DNA of 64,000 nt, taken from Micropterus salmoides (taxonomy: Eukaryota; Chordata; Actinopteri; Centrarchiformes; Centrarchidae). Numbering within the stretch: the first letter of the stretch is position 1; every line of letters starts with the position of its first letter. The DNA lies in NCBI RefSeq assembly GCF_014851395.1, contig NW_024041150.1, positions 12,610,137 through 12,674,136 of the forward strand, in the 5' to 3' direction. The position numbers and the translations under genes are program-made. The notes under the pieces were generated by a model. That model was not told the origin of the DNA. It saw only the letters and a list, made by a program, of their open reading frames with translations, and did no database searches. Below, in pieces: positions 13,330-25,400 of this stretch.

Positions 13330-13470
13330 ATGGGCAACGCGGCCATGTGTAAGGTGTGCGGCTCGGACAAGGGCCTGAGGACTGCCGGGAGCCAGTCCAA
13401 CTTGGACCAGAATTCTTTGCCAGACTACTACTGTGTGGAGCATTTTCCTGTGCAGCCTCTGTTGATGCTG
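13330..13470 (+). CDS. ank2: candidate ank2 alternative first coding exon (47 codons)
   Basis: The ATG at 13330 sits in a strong start context (gcaccATGG), and an in-frame TAG lies at 13309-13311. The frame is open for exactly 47 codons to a consensus donor (CTG|gtaaga at 13471). This is phase 0, which matches the phase-0 acceptor of the first firm ank2 exon at 25135. The peptide begins MGNAAMCKVCGSDKG and ends with the hydrophobic PVQPLLML. It has Gly2, Cys7, Cys10 and Cys34. The opening GNAA resembles that of the N-myristoylated PKA catalytic subunit. Vertebrate ANK2 is known to use several alternative first exons, but I do not recognise this peptide. The assignment rests on start, donor and phase and is an inference. 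It could also be an unrelated ORF, or an exon of another transcript. Confidence 0.55.
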
Positions 13471-16400
13471 GTAAGAACCCACACTGGCAGGTGCAGCAAA
13501 AACTTTCAGGCAGCAGAACTGCTCTTTTTGGGATATTTTAAGATTTTTTTTTTTTTTTTTTTTACAGATGAGAAGTGTTTAAGCAACTTTCTGAAAGTAC
13601 TTGGAAGTCAGTGTCAGCTCTGGCTTTTAAATTCTGTTAATAGTATTTTGACAAACTGCTCAACTTCTGTAGATTTTCAAATCAGATTGTAACTTTTTGT
13701 GTGGAGTTGATATCATTTCAGTGAAAGCAAGTGTAAACTGCTTAGGACTTCTATTCTGACTTCAGAATCCATACCATTTTGTACCTTTAGACAAATGATA
13801 CAGGTGTTAGAGTTAGCAGCTTGAGGAGCTTTGATGGCATTACTGTGTCAGTGTATGGGGGGAAGGGGGGAAGGGGGGTTGTTTCCTCTCCTCCCTTTAA
13901 AGGCCAGTGTGACATTTTTGTATCCCTGCACAGTAGCATGTGGACTCTTGTGCCTAATTTGAAAAGCTATGTAATGACTTTAGCAGCTAGTTGCTGTGGA
14001 ATGAAAGTATTTTGTTTGTTTCTAAATGAGGTTTCTTGAAGTGGCACTTTTAAAAGTTTTTCGCCTGCCTCAATGGCTTGTTTTAAGTTACTGCAACTTG
14101 TTTTTTTCATACTGCTGAATTGCAATTGGAGTCTCATTGAGATTAAAATCCCTTTTGCAAGAGAGACCTGGCCAAGACGCAGCATAAAAGAACATAAAGG
14201 ACAAGTTTCCAACATATAAAAGACAAACTCTCAATAAGAAATAAAGGAAGTCAGTTTCAAGAAGTGCTGAAGAAGGTTCCAAGCAGAAGGTGCAGCAAAC
14301 ATGAAGGCTTTTTTACATAATTCTGTTCGGACACGAGAGACCAACAAGTGTAGGACGTCCTTTGAATGTAATCCATAATGGCCTTGAGTACTTGTTAAAA
14401 AGATACTCAGGTAGGTAGGAGCTAGTCCGAGAAGTGCTTTATAGATAAAACACAGTATACCTTCTTGCATAGAGAGAGGGCCATTGAGCTCAATAGTAAA
14501 GGGTACAATGATGTGTCCTATAACTATCATCACAGGAAAGTCGTTTTAAACACAGTGCATCATAAGACAACAGTTTGGATACTTTGTATATCAAATAGTG
14601 CAACTTGTGCATGTTCATAGTAGTGCATGTTTTAACTCATCCATCTCTCTCTTAAATTCACAGCATTTTTTCTGAACTTTGAAAACTGGCATGAAAATCC
14701 ACTTGAGGACAGCGACTTAAAACATTCAGTAACATGGTTGTCTTGTTGTCATGCAGTTATGAGGTTATTTTGCAAAGTTGTCATTGCTGGTGCATTCAAC
14801 TGCTGCAGGAAAGCTAGGGTGCCCAAAACACCCCGGTGAACTGGTCCTGTAATGTACAGTGCAATAATTCACAGGATGATTTTTATGGCTCTTGTATTGT
14901 TTTATTCTGGTAAATGGACTGTACTTGTATAGCGCCTTTCTAGTATTTACATGTCAAATTCACCCCATTCACACACATTCATACGCTGATGGCAGTGGCT
15001 ACCCTGCCAGTTGCCAACTGCACATCAGAAACTAATCATTCACACACACTCACACAATTTGGGGCTCAGTATCTTGCCCAAGCACACTGACAAACGTAGG
15101 CCACACGTAGGCCAATCTTGTGAATTCCTTTCCAAAAGCAAAGCGTGTTAATGTCAAGATTTTTGGCACCTTGAATATCATTGCTTCCAACAACCACCAA
15201 AACATCGTTATAACATACTGTTTTATATACATTACCACTTTATACTCACAGGAAATGATAGAATACATGTGATGTCAGATTTTGGAAAGCTACTTCCAAT
15301 TAAACTTAAATATAAATAGACATCAAAATGTATTTCTTAAGATTTAATACTTATTTTAGGTTTTTTCAGCTCTGAGTTGCTCGTACATTTCTTTTATGCA
15401 TTGCATAGTAGGAGAACAGCACACTCAAAAATCAACCGTATTTAGGATGCATACCGTTTGGTTTTAGTATACTTTTTTGTCACCTTTCTGTGTGAATACA
15501 CAAACTACACATTAAAAACCTGCTTAGGCAACTTTCAGCTGCACTAATGGGTCAAATGATTATGTAAGGAGAAAAGTTACTGTGACGACCCCACTGAAAA
15601 TCAACCACTCCGCAGTTCCCCTCAGCTCTCCAGAGCTTTTTAGTTTCTTTCAGCTCATTGTTTTGGTTGTACAGCCCACAAATGGACTGATTGGTTCAGC
15701 TTTCCTGCTCTTATCCATAATGTTTCCAACTGCAGCAGGCTCCAGGACTAGCAGGTGAACAAAGTGGGGCATTTAGCAGCTGTAGTGCCCGATCTTTTTC
15801 TCAGGAGTTGGTGGAGACCTAAACAGAGCTAAAATATAGTGAAAATTGGATATACATTGGACACAATGGACACCAACACGTCTCCAAACAAATCCCAATG
15901 TTGCTCTGTAACTGCTGGATGCATAGATATCCAAATGTTTTCCAACTCCGATATGATCTTTTTTAAAGGCCTTGATATGTCAAAGGTTTGCATTACATGT
16001 TGGACTTGAGAGTGGTGACACCTGGCAGCACCAGTTCCAGCTGAGCTTCTATTATCTGATAGGATGAAAGAGAGAGGATGAGAGGAGAAACACAAAGAGA
16101 AAAGTCAGTGAAACTGCAAAGAGACAAATAGAGCTGAACTTCATTACAACATTTAGACTGTCTCTGTGAATGAATGTGGTGAAGTCAAACATACTGAGCG
16201 TTTGCCATCAGCATTCTGACTAGACACTCTATAAACATAGATGTACTGTTACACCGGCTGATGAACATGTAAATATATACCCTAACTTTTTGTTGACGGG
16301 AACCATCCAGATGGTACCAAAAAAAAGCCCAAATCATCACAACCTGCAGAAAACCGCCCAATCTGTGTACATTGCATCAGACTTTAAAGTGGACCTATTG

Positions 16401-19400
16401 GTCTGGTGCACTGGTGTTAAGGTAGAGGGTAGAAGAGATGTGTCCGCCCAACCTGTCAGTACGTCAGGGATCTATATGCACAGTGAGGAGTTTAAGGTCC
16501 TTGAGCTTTGTGACAATCTAGGAGAGATCTACGGTTTTAAACAAGGAACTGCAGACAATGTCGACCATGATGCACTTCTAGTTTGCTGGAAGGATTTGGG
16601 CATTGGAACATTCTAGTAAACACTTGACTTGACAGCTAAACTAAGGACCAGTTATCAGCCCCATATCTCTGTGCTAAAGGTCACTTTTACTGTAATCCAT
16701 TTTTATTACATTTATTGTGTATATCAGAGGTCACTAATAGGCGGACCGCGGTCCGGATCCGGACCCAGCCGCCGTCCTCTCCGGACCGCCGACCTACAGC
16801 CCATTTATTATTGAAACTTACTACCTCGTGACGGAGCGTTTCTATTTTAACCCGCGCAGCTTTTCTAGCATTTACTGTACTGGTTTAGAGGACCAGGAAA
16901 TTCACAGACCAATCGCATGTGCTCAATCAAATCTGTGCATACCGATGCTTGCGAGTCGAGTCTGCAAGATTCACCAGAGACGTTTTGGAAACACACCCGA
17001 ATTGAGCAGACGAAAGATAAAAGAGATTTCACATGACTTTTAATCAAGAATGTACAGATTTTTACATGTACATTCCTCCCACGGGCAGTTCAAAACCAGA
17101 ATATCTCATAGATCTCCAATATGCTAGCTGGAGCTCACGTTTCTCACTGAACAACAGAAAGTAGGAAAGTGGTAGCTCTGCAAGAGGAAATGAAAGAGAA
17201 GAGGAGGCATTACAGCTGTTCAGTTGTGTGTTTATTATAAAATTGGTTAAGACTACACTTCATCACTTCAAGCTACACTTTTTATTACATTTTTTCTAAA
17301 AATTAGGCACTTTAATTTAGTTGACTTAAATTTAGAAGTTATTATTTGAATAGATATTATTTATTATCCCTCCAGTTTGATGTGAAAACTGACTGAAATA
17401 TTATTTGATTTGACAGTCCGTTGTTGACTAAAAACATGTGTTGATACAACTATAGGTTATAGTACTGAATGATAACGCAAGTTCGTCGTTTTGATGTTCC
17501 GGACCTTTTCCTTCAGGAAATTTTCTCTAACTAGACCCCTTTGAAATCTAATTAAATACCCCTGGTGTATATTGTGTTCTACTGCCTGGTTAAAATCGCA
17601 TAGGTCAAATCAAGCATTAAATTGTAACTGTTCCCTAATCATCATGTTTATATGGCTTATGTTGTGCTCATAAACCATTCCATCTTCTTTACAGTCACAT
17701 CCCACCCACCTCCTGTGTTTATGGTCTATTCTGAAAAGCTCTACATCTTGACCCATGACCCCCTCTCAAACTGATATACTGTAGTCAGGTGCAGTTTCAA
17801 AGGCGCTGTCATATCCTCCTATTTATGAGATGTAGCAGATATGTGCATGTTTAGTGGTTAAAAAAAGCCCTTATTTTAGTCAAGCATTACAAAAGGATGC
17901 AATCAAGCATGTAGTAGAAAAAGGAAAACAATTATTGATCAAATATTTTTGCATTTATCAATTAAACCATTAGTTGCTGCCTCTATGCCCTAAAGGTAAC
18001 TTCTTCTAATAGAAAATGCTCACTTTGCTTGCTGTAGCACAATCTAGATGACTCGTTTGTACTTAAAATGCATACTTTGGGTGGATGCATGGATGGGTCA
18101 GACACAGGACTTTTGACCCAGGAGACCAGTGTCCCATGTGAAACCAAAAGTCAACGTTGACTTATTATTTTAACCCAAACCATGATATTATCCTGTAACA
18201 AACTAAGTAGCTTTGGTGCCAAAACCGAACCAAACAGCGACAGTTTCACAACATGTTAGAAAGGTTTCTGGCAGAGAGTAACAATTTAAATAACAAATTA
18301 TTATTTAAACAAAACAATCAGTGTGAATCAATGAATTTTCTTTGTGAATTAGAAAATGGTCAGCGGTCCACCTGCCCCCCTATGAAATCTGGCACATATG
18401 TTGTGGATCACTAGTATATAAGTATATATGATACAGCTGTATTGGTACAGTCGTATGAAACCACTACATGGGTGCTCCCTCAGCCATATGGATCAAAATC
18501 TGTCTGAAATAAATAATCCTCCAGCTCCTGCACTGATGATTGTATGCTAAAAGGTCCATAGGGACAGCTCTGATAGGCTGGAAACAGCCGCTGGCCATTT
18601 CCAAGTTATCTTGGCTGGATATCACTTTATGCAGGTCAGCTGCTTTAATCATAATGGTAATGAAGGGAATGGAAACACAGGGAAGGTGAATGTGGTGTAT
18701 ATTATCGGGACCTACTATAGTTCCAGCTATGTCAGCTTGAGGATAATGAATTAGGACAGGCTATTTATACTCTGCATGAATGGTCTGTAGTAAGTGATTA
18801 CATCGTTAATGTCGCTGCGGGGAGAAAACTTCCAGGTGTGACGGAAAAGCAGGGTTATATTTGGCAAAATGTGGTTTGTTTTTGTCATTGCATTGATTGA
18901 AGTGCCGCCATAATCTCAAAAATGTGGGTGTGTTCATGGACTACTGTGTGCAAAGCAACCCAAAGGAGCTGTTAATATCAGAAACACACACAGAGCCAGC
19001 ACCAATGGGAGGAGTGCAGTTGCTAGTAAACACAGATACTGTTATTCCGTCCTGACAGCTAGGAATAGAATGTGCCTCTTCAATCAAATAAACAAGGACA
19101 CGGTTGCAACTTGTGTGTGTGTGTGTATGTGTGCATACTTTTAGCCTTGTTCTAATGTGGGCCAAATGTCTTTAAAGAGGTCATATTCTGCTTTTGTCTT
19201 TTCCCCTCTCCTTTATTGAGTTATATATCTTTTTTGTGCATGTAACAGGTTTGCAAAGTGAAAAAGCCCAAAGTCCACCCCAAAGGGAGTTCCCATCTCC
19301 CACAGAAAACTCTGCTCTGAACTGCATGACAACAGCTCGTCTGGTGTCCAGCCTTTTCTTCCGCTGCCGACACATGCATCATAATGCTCGCTTAGTGGCT

Positions 19401-22400
19401 AGTCAGACACACCCTCAAAAACACTGGTGGAAACACACTGAGCTTCAACACACAGTGACAAGACGTCCGCCTGCTGCCTCTCCTCTCCCTTCCAAACACT
19501 AGCTACCCTCCAAGCAGTCAGTGGACATAAAGTTGTTGTGATGTAGAGACAGAGCTCAGGTAAAACTTTATGGATGAAAGATACTTTTGTTACAGATTAA
19601 TAACTCACCACTCTGAAACTCTTGCTCCAGTCCATGTTGCTAAGCTGGTAAGGGGGAACACGTACAGCTTAACTGCAGCCGTGTTTACCGGCTTTTCAGG
19701 GCCCGCCCTACTCTGCTTCTGATTGGCTAGTGGTCCTTAACAAGTTACTGCGCATGTGCAACTCCCAACAAAGATCTTTTAGAAGTGAGATGTATCACTC
19801 CACATCTAAAACGAAGTATTCATACAGCAGCTGCAGTATGACAAAAATATGGCGTTTTTTGAAAATGAAACCCATAAACCTGTAAATATGAACACTTTAA
19901 ACTATTCTGGAGGATGGAAAAGTTACATTTATGATCATAATTAATTGCGTACTATAGGGGTGGCCAAACCTTTTTGATTGGGGGCCAAATAGAGAAAAAT
20001 ATAGGAAGTCAAAGCCCAAATTCTGATATTTTCAGGGTCTGAAAAAGTATTCTTTTGTCTACCACTTAGAAATTTTATTGGCCACTTTTGAAATGTTGAT
20101 GGAAATGAGACTGAATCATTGAGCGGTGAAACTGATTCTTAGCCTGCATTAAATATAACCAAAATAATGAGTTCAAATATGCCAAAAAGCTCCACAGAAA
20201 TGAATACAGTTAAGGTAATTATCTTTAGCACTTTAACACACACTATTGGTGTTAATAAACTATTAACATTTTGTTCAGTTAGCCAGAAGTTAAGAACAAA
20301 AAGCTAACATGAGTCAAGTCCTGACTCTTTTTATGTTCCTGTATTCAAGACTTCACCAACAGCTCAACTACTTCATTTTGCGTACAGGAGAGCAGTTATT
20401 GTTTCCAATCATTAAACATGTTTGATGCAAAATATAACGTCTAGTTCACGTTACTATTACTACTGTTAATATTTTAAAAATGTGCTGACTTGTCAACACA
20501 GTGTGTGCATAAGTCCCCATTTGTCACAGGGTTTATCTTCTCCGTCAAAATCGTCTATGGGAGCTCTAAACGGGAGCTCTTTTTTTACAGTGGACATTTT
20601 GAGAGGCCATAGCAGGAAATGTAATGTGTAATTAATAATATTGATGAGGGCTGTTTCCGTTTAGATGTTCCACTTCCAGGACCCAGCTGCATGTTGGCTC
20701 ACTGACATGTCAGTGGAACGGAGTCATCATTCATTTTAGAAGTTGCATGTGCTTCACCTTCAAAAAGTCAGATTGTCTGCCATGGTCTATTGGAAATGAG
20801 CATGGCACTTCATTCTTGACCTTAGAAACAGTAGTTTGACAAAATAATCTTAATTCAAGGTAAATACTATCTTTCCCTACGGCTTTTAACCACACCACAC
20901 AGCCTTCATGAACACTCAGTTCAGATTATTTTGTCAAAGCCAACAATTAACTTTTTCCCCTGTGTGCTGGTAGTGGCTGACCATGTTGATTTGATTAAAT
21001 CTTAAAACCAAAACTGTGCTTACTGGATTTATACGTAAGTGCTAAACTGTTAAGTGAAAAACTTGAAGTGTTAGTGTGGGTGCTACTCTCACTCATCATT
21101 TTTGTGTAGCTAATCTTAGCTAGCAAATTACAAATCGAGCATATAGCATTAGTACAGGCAGGCAACAAAGTCACGCTCATCTCACGATCCCAGCATGTCA
21201 GCTGACAGCAGCCATCTTGAGCCAGCCACCTCAGCTGACCGCTCAGCTGATTTCCCTTTCAGCATTCGTTAGCAAATTCCACACAAGGCGCCTTATTTAA
21301 GATCCTTTAGCCTGCCTACCCTTGCTGCTTCCTCCGCGAGCCATTTTTAACCCGCCGCCACCCCAGCTCCTCCTTTCAAGCCATTCCTGACCAATCAATG
21401 TAATTTCTGTTATTGATGCTGCTCTGTTCGGTACCCTGGGAGGCGCTCTTTGCTGCTGCTCTCTCTGCAGATAGGCAGGGAGGTGTGCCTTTTCTGCCTT
21501 ATGGCTTTCCACGTAGCCCAAGATCCTCCCTGTCCCTAAACAGAGCTGTACAACCAAACATAACTACTGCAGAGTTCTTTGATAAAGTTCTCCTGACTGA
21601 ACTAGTGCAATTGGTACATTCTGACAAACAAGACACGCTCATAATAATTGTGATAATAAAAAGGTTCAGAGAAAGGGAATGTGTGTGTGTGTGTGTCTCA
21701 AAAGGATCTGACATGGTTCTGGATACACACACACACATAAATGTCCAGTATCTCTCACATGTGAATGACACCCTGATGCCATGGTGTGCCGCTGTGTTTG
21801 ACAGACAGTTCTAAAGGAAGTAATGCTCTACATGTTTTCTGTGCTTACTTTGCTGACAGACAGAAAGCCTTGTTGTCATGGTTACCTCCAGTGAGGGCAG
21901 TGCTAGTCTCCGTGGTAACTGGGAGGGGCAAGGATGCTCCCGGCCTGGGCACTGGGTCTCGCACAGTGTGTATGTGTGTGTAGGAGTGTAGGGGATTGTT
22001 TTGCATTATTGATAAAGCTCCTCGCACTCCACAGATGAAGACAGTGACTTTATAAATGAATGTTTGATGTAATGTGGTGGTGGAGGAGCTTTAGGAGCTT
22101 CGTTACGCTTGGCAGGTTTGATTAAGTCATGAAGTAATGTGTCTAGACACAGCTGAAAGAGAAGCAGGAGCAGATAGTTATAGAAAGCATGCACGATACG
22201 ATTATATATTACAGATACAGTAGAAATGATGCAGCCAGTGTGGTTGGGACCCAAGGTTATTTATTTTTCATTTTACATATCTACCTAACTCCATTATAAA
22301 ATGTACATTTTGAACAGTAATGAAAGCAATAACCTTTATGCACATTCAAAATATTTCCCATCTAAGAGAGTGACAAACTGACTAAGCTCCTTATAACCAG

Positions 22401-25400
22401 GAGTTATGAAACCGTTTCTGTAGGAAGCTGGCTACCACAATTCTCCCTTTCTCTCTAATGGTAAGTGTTTTTCATTGAAAAGCCTCACTTGTCTGAGAGT
22501 CCTGTTGGTCTGAGTGTCACTATAGCAACCCAGCAGTTGCAGAAAGATGATTAGGGCATGGTCTTGCATAATGTGACTCGGCAGCTCTGGAGGGAATGTG
22601 AGGATATTATCAGGCAGGCTTGCTTGTGGGTAATGGCTGCTTTGTCCAGTGCTGCTAGAAAACAATGCTAACCCTGTACCAACATGTATGAGTCTGTATG
22701 AACAAGTCTACCCAGGGCTTAGTAGACATATTTTCTGTTTTATTGTAAATGAGATTGTTTTTCTAAGAGTTCTTATAAGGTCACTCCGAATTCCCACTTT
22801 ACAGTCCATTCAGGTACCAGATGTTCAATTGCACATGTGTCCCATTGTTTAATGTTCATCAATTGACGACCGTCATACAGACAGAGTCTTGACTACTTAG
22901 TCAAGGGTGTAGTACCTGGCACGTGCCAAACATGGGACTAAATGTGATCAAATTGCTGCTTTTATGAAGAGTTGATGCAGGCATGTCATTGTAGTTGACC
23001 CACATCGACTTGTAATGTGCGCCAAGACACTGCTGGTGTTTACTGCCCTTTAGAGTTGCAGCTTGTTCTTTCAGTTCCAGGGATCAGACTATTCGGTGTC
23101 ATCACTTCATTAAAGGAACACTCTGACATTTTGGGAAATCCTTTTGTTTGCTGTCTTACCCAGAATCAGATAAGGAGCTTAGCACAAAGACTGGAAACTG
23201 CTAGCCTAGCTCTATTAAAACTAAAAGTAACGGCATGCACAGTGGTAGTAGTAAGTACTGCCCCGGGGCCTCAACCATTAGGGGTCCTAAAAGCCCCATT
23301 TATTGTGTCAATTAATGGTAAAGAACAATCAACATCAACATCTATCTCCAACAGGCTTCAAGTCTCTGCAAGTTGAATTTGTAGTGTAGTAGCACGAATT
23401 GTAAACTGCCTGTACTTGAATGTTGTGTGTGGATAGTCGACTAAAACATGGAGGTACATCAGTATCGTCCTTTGAGATGATCATGGGGGTGTGCAGAAAG
23501 CTCTAGTAGCTGAGACTGAGTGATGCAGTGCAGTGCTCTGCAGTAGCCAGACAGCTGACTGCAGGTCAGCTAGAAACATGAGACCACAGCTATTTGTATG
23601 AGTGTGAAGTAGACATCAGTGCTGCAGTGTCGCTGCTCATTTTATACATAATCAGTGCTGCATTCTTTCCTCTGATCACTGCATTCTGAATGTGAAACTG
23701 TGCGCAGTGTTGTGCTGTAGGGGACCGAGTGACTGTGGAAAAAGGAAAGGACACACAAAACTCTGACTCTAATAACGGTCAACTCTGAAGAAGTTTGCCA
23801 GTGGAATTTGACCTTGACAGCCAATGAGAGACCATTATTCAGCTAGAAAACAAACAGAACATCCACTATATTATCCATGAGCAAGACAGTGGTGTATTAG
23901 TATGAGTGGTGCTACAGTGTTTCTGTCTCTGACCTCCCCGTGGAAGGACTAACGCAGTTTGAATGCAGTAAAAATAAGCATCACACAGTGTTTTTCCACA
24001 AGGAGGAGAGAGCTGGGAGCTTTGAACAAGTTGTGTGTGAGCCAGGATTTTAGCTTTAGTGAAGGCACCAAGAGGAAAGTGCTGAATCATTCTGCCTCCT
24101 TACAGTCCTGGTCCGTTTCCAACTGCATCTCACTCAGCATCCAAAAACAGACATGTCCTTCCCAAACTACAGACACACATTATTGCACACTAAGGAAAAC
24201 AAATTCTACTAATTATGGCTCCACAGTTATTGCAGATAATCATTTATTGTGATTGTATTACAGAAAGTGTAAGTAGTCATACATTCTGTCATTTTATTAC
24301 GGATGAAATTATAATTAAAATAAATTATTTCCCCTTGTGCCGGGGACCCCCTGGAACCTCTTCAAGGACTCCTGGGGGTCCCCGAACCCCACTTAAAGAA
24401 CCACTGCTTTAAGAAACTAATTTTTGCTTAAAAAAAACTAGCTGGAACATGTTGATTGCATGGATGTGCATACATAGATAATATTGTTAAAGTTTATTTC
24501 TACAAACAGCCTGCTTACTTTAGTTTAGACTCACCTTCATTATCATTGCTCACAGTATCTAAGAGTACAACAAATTAAAGGTGCCCTGTGGGATTATGTT
24601 CACGTCCATGCTACTCACCAAACCAAATTGTGTGAGTTCTTGAGCTCTAACAAATGCGTTGAATGTATTTCCTTCCTCATAAAACATTTGCAAATTCGAT
24701 TAGTTCGAAGTGTTTGAAGTCTAGCATTGTTTCAGTGTTTCCTGTCCCACAGTCTTCTTCTTCACTGCCTTTGCTGGTGCATTGCTGCATGTTACTGCCA
24801 CCTGTTGATCACTGGAATAATGTAAAACCATTGGCAGGACTGTTCTGTTGTGTCACCCGTGTGACCAGATGTGCAAACACTATTAAAAGTATGTGTAATT
24901 AAGTATTTTTTTAAAACTAATGAGCCCAACACAATGAACACATTAGGTAGTTTTGTGTATGTGTCAGAAATAACTGTGTTACATACAAAAGGATAAGGCT
25001 GCAATATACAAACTGGACAGTAGAGTGGTAAAATGATGTGATTACCATCCTGCTCGACAGCCAGTGACAAAATGTAAATGTGATTACATTATGTAGATTC
25101 TTTTTGAAATATATTTCCTCTGTGACTCTTCTAGTCGGACAGCAACACCAGTTTCCTGCGAGCGGCGAGGGCAGGGAACATCGACAAGGTTTTGGAATAT
25201 CTGAAAGGGGGAGTGGACATCAGCACCTGCAATCAGGTAGGACACAGATAGCATCATTCACCACACTCACACACTCTCTACGGCTGCACAGTACGAACAA
25301 AACGTTTTTTTATACATGGTATATTTTGATGGAAGTGTAGGAAGACATTGTCCAACATGGCTGGACTGGAACAAAATAATGGCCCTGGCATTTTTGGCCC

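Larger units (their letters stand above)
13471..25134 (+). other. candidate ank2 intron 1 (11.7 kb)
   Basis: Begins gtaaga and ends in a pyrimidine-rich ctag. It holds a LINE 3' fragment, a SINE, a hAT element, a MITE-like element, a common dispersed repeat and G-rich simple sequence (13857-13880), listed separately. No further exon was recognised. If the first exon at 13330 is wrong, this is simply DNA upstream of exon 2. Confidence 0.55.

Noticed and set aside
16290..16616. 108-codon plus-strand frame
   Set aside because: Peptide not recognisable; lies beside a hAT insertion in intron-like DNA.
21413..21814. 133-codon plus-strand frame and its antisense partner
   Set aside because: Runs through a GT microsatellite (CVCVCV) and has no domain.
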